Virus record (IMG/VR): IMGVR_UViG_3300031216_000065
Location: 1 to 24,367 of that record
Source: a virus
Reading direction: 5' to 3' (one strand)
DNA: 24,367 nt
The position numbers and the translations under genes are program-made. Below, piece after piece: positions 20,270-24,367 of this stretch. The notes under the pieces were generated by a model. It was not told the origin of the DNA, made no database searches, and worked only from the letters and a program-made list of their open reading frames with translations. How positions within the stretch are numbered: the first letter of the stretch is position 1; each line of letters begins with the position of its first letter.

Positions 20270-20302
20270 TCAATTTCACCTAAAACCAAACACTAAAAAA
20301 CC

Positions 20303-20845
20303 ATGAACGAAAAACTAATACTCGGAACATTTATCTCATTTGCTGAAACTGGAACCACCATTGACTCAACAACAGTAGGACCAGCAGCATTTCCAGATGA
20401 CGAACCTACAACAAATTGGGCATCCATCGGTTGCGTGCTAGAATCTGACTGGGAGACTGAGAAGGAAACTGACACGGACTATTGCCCTAATGAAGCAGGA
20501 GGTTACTCTAAGACGGAAGACGAGCAGACAGTAAGAGACATCATCAAATTCAAGGTTCGTGAATCAAGCGAACTATTTATGCGAATGATGCTCGGATTTC
20601 CTGCAATCATTGTAGATGACGCGGCTCAAGTTCCATTCACCGAAACTAGAAGATTCATCGAAGGATGGATTAAAGTGCAAGGCGTAGGTGAAGACGGGGA
20701 TGACAGAGTAGTCATGAAAGTTTACGGCAAGCTCAAACTAGATGAGAACCCTAAGTGGTCTAAAGACCCTACTAAGCCAGGTTACAAGTTTGAAGTAGCA
20801 GCAAACGCAATCGCAACAGCGATACCAAGCAACATCATCGCTTAA
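20303..20845 (+). CDS. Tail tube protein
   Basis: 180 residues, beta-rich with one helix (S-E-L-F-M-R-M-M-L-G-F), typical of siphophage tail tube proteins. Visible parts are L-I-L-G-T-F-I-S-F-A-E-T-G, a segment with W-A-S-I-G-C-V-L-E-S-D-W, strand pairs around R-D-I-I-K-F-K-V-R-E, R-F-I-E-G-W-I-K-V-Q-G-V and R-V-V-M-K-V-Y-G-K-L-K-L. The C-terminus is T-A-I-P-S-N-I. The leader is CTAAAAAACCATG. No sheath gene precedes it, so a non-contractile tail is inferred. The tape measure is not downstream as usual but 16 kb upstream. Confidence 0.6.
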   Translation: MNEKLILGTFISFAETGTTIDSTTVGPAAFPDDEPTTNWASIGCVLESDWETEKETDTDYCPNEAGGYSKTEDEQTVRDIIKFKVRESSELFMRMMLGFPAIIVDDAAQVPFTETRRFIEGWIKVQGVGEDGDDRVVMKVYGKLKLDENPKWSKDPTKPGYKFEVAANAIATAIPSNIIA

Positions 20846-20854
20846 TCTAACATT

Positions 20855-22132
20855 ATGGCAATAGGCGAGAGAATTATCAGGGCAAAGCTGGATTTATCTC
20901 TAGCCCCGTCATCACTACTCAGATTTGAAACGTGGCAAGCAAACGCTACCACGTTTCAGATCGGAGTCTTTAGCGGAACCACGGTTGAGAGTGTCAGCGA
21001 TGTCCAGAGTATAAATTGCCGAGTCATGGCAGGTCGTCTCAGCGCGGTCGTTCTCGCTGATAAAACCATCACCAGTTTTGACGACACGTTAGCATCTTCT
21101 ACATGGACAGACGCATCTAAGCAACACGGGGTTTTCGACTTCACGAATGCAGAGATGAATCTTGCGGTTGAGGGTAGCGGCTCAGAGTTCTGGATTGTTT
21201 TTACTGCTATACTTTCAAGCGGGGAAGAGAGAACCCTGCAAGCTGGCAACCTCATGATTTATGAGGATAACAACGAGGCAGCAGACCCAGTTCCTGAGAA
21301 CACAGGCACAGCTCTAACCCTAGAGCAAGGTGACGCTCGCTACATGGCACTCGGAAGCGGTGGAAGCGGAGACCTAATCTCAACAAATAACCTATCAGAC
21401 GTAGCAGATGCGCCCACAGCACTAACGAATCTTGGCGCTGAACCAGCGAAAGGCGCGGATGATAACTTCGTGACAGATGCGGAAAAAACAAAGCTATCAA
21501 GCGTAGAAACAGGAGCGACAGCAGATCAAACAGGGTCAGAAATAAAATCGGCTTATGAAAGTGAAACAGATACCAATGCTTATACGGATGCAGAGAAATC
21601 AAAGCTTGCGGCACTACTAGGTGGAGCGAATAAGATAGACGCAACCGCAGCGCCAACCGTAAACGACGACTCTGCAAATACTTCAGAAAACGGAGCGTTT
21701 GAAATCGGGTCAATATGGGTAGATGCAACAGCGGATGAGGCTTACAGGTGCGTAGATTCGACAGCCACATCAGCGGTATGGGTTAATACAACATTAGACT
21801 CTACTGAACTCGCGGCGGTAGCATTTAGCGGTTCAGCTTCCGACTTAATCACAGGAACACTCCCATCATCAGCAGGGGCGTTGATGGATTCTGAGGTCAC
21901 GAACCTGGCGCAAGTTAAAGCATTTAGTTCTGCCGATTACGAACCAGCGAAAGGCGCGGATGATAACTTTGTCACAGATGCGGAAAAGGTGAACATATCT
22001 TTAATAGTTAAAAGCGACATCACAGGCGTTACAGGAGCAGACGCAATCGCCAACATGATGAGCCTCACACAAGCTGAATATGACGCAATAGTCACGCCTG
22101 ACGCATCAACCCTATACGCAATAACAGACTGA
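20855..22132 (+). CDS. Tail fibre protein
   Basis: 425 residues. An N-terminal beta part (1-140) should attach to the tail. Next comes L-E-Q-G-D-A-R-Y-M and [17 protein letters not shown], a repeat known from many phage fibres. It is followed by [22 protein letters not shown] and [11 protein letters not shown], the classical coiled/triple-beta fibre motif. [16 protein letters not shown] occurs twice, the second time close to the end. The last residues ([10 protein letters not shown], then L-Y-A-I-T-D) form the kind of tip seen on receptor-binding fibres. It lies ten bases after the tube gene and one base before the leucine-rich-repeat protein, which may extend the same fibre. Confidence 0.75.
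   Translation: MAIGERIIRAKLDLSLAPSSLLRFETWQANATTFQIGVFSGTTVESVSDVQSINCRVMAGRLSAVVLADKTITSFDDTLASSTWTDASKQHGVFDFTNAEMNLAVEGSGSEFWIVFTAILSSGEERTLQAGNLMIYEDNNEAADPVPENTGTALTLEQGDARYMALGSGGSGDLISTNNLSDVADAPTALTNLGAEPAKGADDNFVTDAEKTKLSSVETGATADQTGSEIKSAYESETDTNAYTDAEKSKLAALLGGANKIDATAAPTVNDDSANTSENGAFEIGSIWVDATADEAYRCVDSTATSAVWVNTTLDSTELAAVAFSGSASDLITGTLPSSAGALMDSEVTNLAQVKAFSSADYEPAKGADDNFVTDAEKVNISLIVKSDITGVTGADAIANMMSLTQAEYDAIVTPDASTLYAITD
21440..21486 (+). repeat. Fibre direct repeat, copy A
   Basis: 47 bases that recur at 21941-21987 with two mismatches, in the same reading frame. They encode [16 protein letters not shown]. The DNA identity is higher than the protein needs and suggests a fairly recent duplication within the fibre. 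Confidence 0.8.
21941..21987 (+). repeat. Fibre direct repeat, copy B
   Basis: Partner of the copy at 21440-21486, 501 bases (167 codons) downstream. Recombination between the copies would remove 167 residues in frame and shorten the fibre. Confidence 0.8.
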
Positions 22133-22133
22133 T

Positions 22134-23555
22134 ATGCCAACTACAGGAAAACTATATTTAGGATCAACGCTAATTTCTGGCGGCGGGGAAGCGGAAGCAT
22201 GGGTGAGAAATCCAGATTGGATAGCTATGCCAACACTCACAGCAGGGGTAGATGAAAAGGTTTATGGCATCATTGCGGTAGGCACTGGTAATTCTAACTT
22301 CGTGAGCTTTGAATTTGAAGGAGCGTATAACGTGGATTGGGGAGATGGAAACAGTGAAGACGTGGCTAACTCAGTCGATGCTCAGCACAACTTTGACTAT
22401 GCAGACCTAAGCTCTAGCACAGAGTTTGCTTTAGGTAGTTTTGGCGATACTCACAGACAAGCATTAGTGACGATTACGCCGCAGGCTGGGCAGTCTCTCA
22501 CTAAGGTTAATTTTAATAAGAAGCACACTCAATCAGGACTTAATGATTACCGAACACCATGGCTAGATATAGCTATTTCAGCGGCTAATTGCACATCTTT
22601 AACGGTTGGATCTACATCTGGAAATCTCGCCCTATTAGAGCGGTGCAATGTGGTAGATGTGGGTGTCCTCACTAGCGCATCATTAATGTTTCAGGGTTGC
22701 TCATCCCTGCAATCAGTTCCTTTGTTCGATTTATCGTCAGCGACTAACGCATCATACATGTTTAGATATTGCTCATCCCTGCAATCAGTTCCGTTATTCG
22801 ATTTATCGTCAGTGACTGACGCAGCAAACATGTTTCAGGATTGCTCATCCCTGCAATCAACTCCGTTATTCGATTTATCGTCAGCGACTAACGCATCAAT
22901 AATGTTTCAGGGTTGCTCATCCCTGCAGTCAGTTCCGTTATTTGATCTTTCTTCAGCGACTAACGCATCATACATGTTTAGATATTGCTCATCCCTGCAA
23001 TCAGTTCCGTTATTCGATTTATCGTCAGTGACTGACGCATCATACATGTTTGATGCTTGCTCATCCATGCAATCAGTTCCGTTATTTGATTTATCTTCAG
23101 CGACTAACACATCATACATGTTTCGAAAATGCTCATCCATGCAATCAACTCCGTTATTTGATTTATCGTCAGCGACTGACGCATCATCAATGTTTGATGT
23201 TTGCTCATCCCTGCAATCAGTTCCTTTGTTCGATTTATCGTCAGCGACTACTACAGCATACATGTTTAGATATTGCTACGCCCTGCAATCAGTTCCGTTA
23301 TTTGATCTTTCGTCAGCGACCACGACAACAAGCATGTTTCAGTCTTGCGATAGTTTACAATCAGGAGCAACAACAGGGCTGACTGTATCCTTGAGCTACG
23401 ATGACCTTAAACTCTCAGCGGTAGAGATTGACCGCATATTTACCAACCTAGGAACTGCCAGCGGGACACAGACTATCACAGTAACTAACAACTGGGGGAG
23501 CGCAACATGCGATCCAACCATCGCCACAGCGAAAGGCTGGACGGTAGCTAATTAA
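22134..23555 (+). CDS. Leucine-rich-repeat (DUF285/BspA-like) receptor-binding protein
   Basis: 473 residues. A short fibre-like start (T-G-K-L-Y-L-G-S-T-L-I) leads to a PKD-like beta domain with V-D-W-G-D-G at about 65-70. Residues 185-400 are nine tandem 24-residue repeats, M-F-x-x-C-S-S-L-Q-S-[VT]-P-L-F-D-L-S-S-[AV]-T-[ND]-A-S-x. These belong to the DUF285/BspA type of leucine-rich repeat known from bacterial surface proteins and phage tips. A tenth, partial repeat leads to a C-terminal cap that ends in A-T-A-K-G-W-T-V-A-N. The two residues after M-F change from repeat to repeat (QG, RY, QD, DA, RK, DV), as expected at a binding face. It lies next to the fibre gene and is probably the adhesin that meets the host surface. 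Confidence 0.75.
   Translation: MPTTGKLYLGSTLISGGGEAEAWVRNPDWIAMPTLTAGVDEKVYGIIAVGTGNSNFVSFEFEGAYNVDWGDGNSEDVANSVDAQHNFDYADLSSSTEFALGSFGDTHRQALVTITPQAGQSLTKVNFNKKHTQSGLNDYRTPWLDIAISAANCTSLTVGSTSGNLALLERCNVVDVGVLTSASLMFQGCSSLQSVPLFDLSSATNASYMFRYCSSLQSVPLFDLSSVTDAANMFQDCSSLQSTPLFDLSSATNASIMFQGCSSLQSVPLFDLSSATNASYMFRYCSSLQSVPLFDLSSVTDASYMFDACSSMQSVPLFDLSSATNTSYMFRKCSSMQSTPLFDLSSATDASSMFDVCSSLQSVPLFDLSSATTTAYMFRYCYALQSVPLFDLSSATTTTSMFQSCDSLQSGATTGLTVSLSYDDLKLSAVEIDRIFTNLGTASGTQTITVTNNWGSATCDPTIATAKGWTVAN
22686..23333 (+). repeat. Nine tandem 72-bp repeats
   Basis: Each unit starts with ATGTTT and encodes 24 residues. Units 1-3 and 4-6 partly form a higher-order 216-bp duplication: unit 1 and 4 encode the same peptide, and units 2 and 5 differ at only a few bases near their ends. 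The remaining units differ mostly at bases 7-12 and in the last nine. Copy number could change by unequal recombination without breaking the frame. Confidence 0.9.
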
Positions 23556-23569
23556 ACTATAAAAAAATC

Positions 23570-23953
23570 ATGAAAGGATTCTACAAAAAAGAAGAAAGCG
23601 GAGCAATAGCTCAAGCTAACGAGATACACACACCAGATGGCTCATTTAACGAAGAGAATAAAAGTGATGTGGTTGACGGCTGGGAGTGGTTCGATACCGC
23701 TGAGGAAGCTTATGCTAAGTTTGCCGCGCCAAAGGGAGTGACGAAGCTCACCATCATGCTCAGGCTTGATGCTCTAGGTAAATGGGACACGTTCAAAGGC
23801 TTGCTCACTCAACTCCCACAACTCACACAAGACGCATGGGCATTGGCTCAAGACGTTAAAGCAGATGATCCCATGTTCTTGCAATATTCAGCAACTCTAA
23901 AAGGTGCCTTGAGTCTAACAGATGAGCAATTCGATACTCTACTAACACCATAG
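23570..23953 (+). CDS. Protein after the receptor-binding gene, possible fibre accessory (127 aa)
   Basis: 127 acidic residues. The N-terminus (M-K-G-F-Y-K-K-E-E-S-G-A-I-A-Q-A-N-E-I) looks like a short beta region. The middle has D-G-W-E-W-F-D-T-A-E-E-A-Y-A-K-F. The rest is helical (L-R-L-D-A-L-G-K-W-D-T-F-K-G-L-L, then D-A-W-A-L-A-Q-D-V-K-A-D-D-P-M-F). No signal peptide or membrane segment is seen. Genes in this place often serve as fibre assembly proteins, but I do not recognise one. The leader is A-rich (TAAAAAAATCATG), without Shine-Dalgarno. Confidence 0.55.
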   Translation: MKGFYKKEESGAIAQANEIHTPDGSFNEENKSDVVDGWEWFDTAEEAYAKFAAPKGVTKLTIMLRLDALGKWDTFKGLLTQLPQLTQDAWALAQDVKADDPMFLQYSATLKGALSLTDEQFDTLLTP

Positions 23954-23960
23954 ATGCATA

Positions 23961-24260
23961 ATGCGATTAACAATTCCAGACAACTATGAAGGAGGTGCAA
24001 GTCTCCCTAAATTTTACCGAAACCACATAGAAAGATGCTATCCAAGTTGGGTGATCATTTACATAGACAGAGCAGGAAGAGTCCACGATTGGCTCACAGA
24101 CAGATACCCAGATCAGAAGAGAAACAACCGCAAGATATTTAAACTACTACTAGAAAAATATAACATACCTAAGACAATAATCCGCAAGCTGTGCTTTGGT
24201 TTATGGGTTTACGATCACTCACCAAAAATAATTCAAAAACTACTACAAAAAACATCATGA
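23961..24260 (+). CDS. DUF1353-like phage protein
   Basis: 99 residues. The order G-G-A-S-L-P-K-F, then R-A-G-R-V-H-D-W-L, followed by a basic helix (D-Q-K-R-N-N-R-K-I-F-K-L-L-L) matches the DUF1353 family. There, a D-G-A-S-I-P segment and an H-D-x-L segment are the conserved elements. Its biochemical role is not established; members occur near lysis and tail genes. The start is seven bases after the preceding stop. The stop overlaps the next ATG (ATGA), so the gene is coupled to a possible lipoprotein, a pairing that could belong to a lysis cassette beyond the window. Confidence 0.65.
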   Translation: MRLTIPDNYEGGASLPKFYRNHIERCYPSWVIIYIDRAGRVHDWLTDRYPDQKRNNRKIFKLLLEKYNIPKTIIRKLCFGLWVYDHSPKIIQKLLQKTS

Positions 24261-24367
24261 AACTAAAACTACTAATAACCACAGCATGTATCGCAAATAT
24301 ATCTTGCACTAATCTAACAAAACCAGATGGCACGAATCTAAAAACATTTGGAGCAAATATAGCGATG
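24257..24367 (+). CDS. Possible lipoprotein, cut by the window edge
   Basis: 37 codons remain, with no stop before the edge. The start is M-K-L-K, then a hydrophobic stretch (L-L-I-T-T-A-C-I-A-N-I) and S-C at residues 16-17. After that it is polar (T-N-L-T-K-P-D-G-T-N-L-K). This looks like a lipoprotein signal, although the residue three before the Cys (Asn) is unusual. The ATG overlaps the upstream stop. A spanin outer subunit or another phage lipoprotein is possible; the part seen does not decide. Confidence 0.5.
   Translation, partial: MKLKLLITTACIANISCTNLTKPDGTNLKTFGANIAM

Noticed and set aside
20303-20845. Contractile Mu-like tail
   Set aside because: No sheath-sized gene accompanies the tube gene anywhere in the window. 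Only the head genes are Mu-like.
21252-21770. 172-residue minus-strand frame opposite the fibre gene
   Set aside because: Low-complexity Leu/Arg/His composition that mirrors the fibre's Ala/Asp/Thr codons; not a credible protein.
22686-23333. Regular repeats as a CRISPR array
   Set aside because: Units are contiguous, 72 bp, coding in one frame, and lack spacers.
22907-23382. Open frames on both strands inside the leucine-rich-repeat gene (118 and 110 residues)
   Set aside because: They are by-products of the 72-bp repeats, which keep every frame open when one unit lacks stops. They have no start context of their own.
22134-23555. Diversity-generating retroelement target
   Set aside because: No template repeat or reverse transcriptase is present in the window, and the variation is spread over repeats instead of adenine positions of a C-terminal cassette.

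Overview
The window is part of the late (structural) region of a tailed double-stranded DNA phage or prophage. It carries terminase, portal, capsid, tail and receptor-binding genes at high density. Almost everything lies on the + strand, and no stretch longer than about 300 bases lacks a gene. The head genes follow the Mu type: a DUF935-like portal, an F-like minor head protein, a gpG-like morphogenesis protein, a gpI-like protease/scaffold and a gpT-like capsid protein. No contractile sheath gene is seen, and a tube-like protein plus a tape-measure-like protein are present, so a Mu-like head on a non-contractile (siphovirus) tail is the best reading. The host is not certain. No start codon has a clear Shine-Dalgarno sequence, and many are preceded by an A-rich leader ending in AACCATG. 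One promoter is nonetheless a classical TTGACA/TATACT sigma-70 promoter. This points to a lineage that uses Shine-Dalgarno little but has standard promoters. Verrucomicrobiota is one guess; Bacteroidota fits less well because of the promoter form.

Layout. 8-373 is a MazG-like pyrophosphohydrolase. 428-2509 holds terminase small subunit, a 52-residue membrane protein and terminase large subunit. 2519-3721 is a minus-strand island of small genes: a ribbon-helix-helix-like regulator, three unknown proteins of 74-80 residues and possibly a 20-residue peptide. It has two near-identical promoter blocks and ends in a hairpin. 3804-5826 holds a tail protein and the tape-measure candidate. 5879-6214 is a lipoprotein with its own near-consensus promoter (a moron). 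6268-9779 holds the tail hub and a distal tail protein. 9799-10875 is a structural protein. 10922-15965 holds the portal and the F-like minor head protein, both with very long modular C-terminal extensions. 16056-19123 holds morphogenesis protein, protease/scaffold, major capsid and cement protein, closed by a terminator. 19204-20845 holds connector, tail terminator, a small protein and tail tube. 20855-24260 holds the fibre, a leucine-rich-repeat receptor-binding protein, an accessory protein and a DUF1353-like protein. A possible lipoprotein runs off the right edge.

The strongest candidates for something new are three. (1) The portal and the F-like head protein carry four copies of one short linker motif, F-[DN]-P-x-Q-x-R-[DG]-[DE]-[DN]-G-x-W. 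Each copy opens a new module: ParB-like, helical, polyvalent-protein-like, and kinase-like with recognisable catalytic residues. This looks like a system for attaching effector cargo to the virion. (2) The minus-strand island has the architecture of an anti-defence (acr/aca-type) locus. (3) A GGGACCA box recurs about 51-53 bases before four start codons (68 before a fifth). Together with -10 boxes ending six bases before ATG, it suggests phage-specific control of leaderless late messages. All functions are read from sequence by eye; no database search was run.
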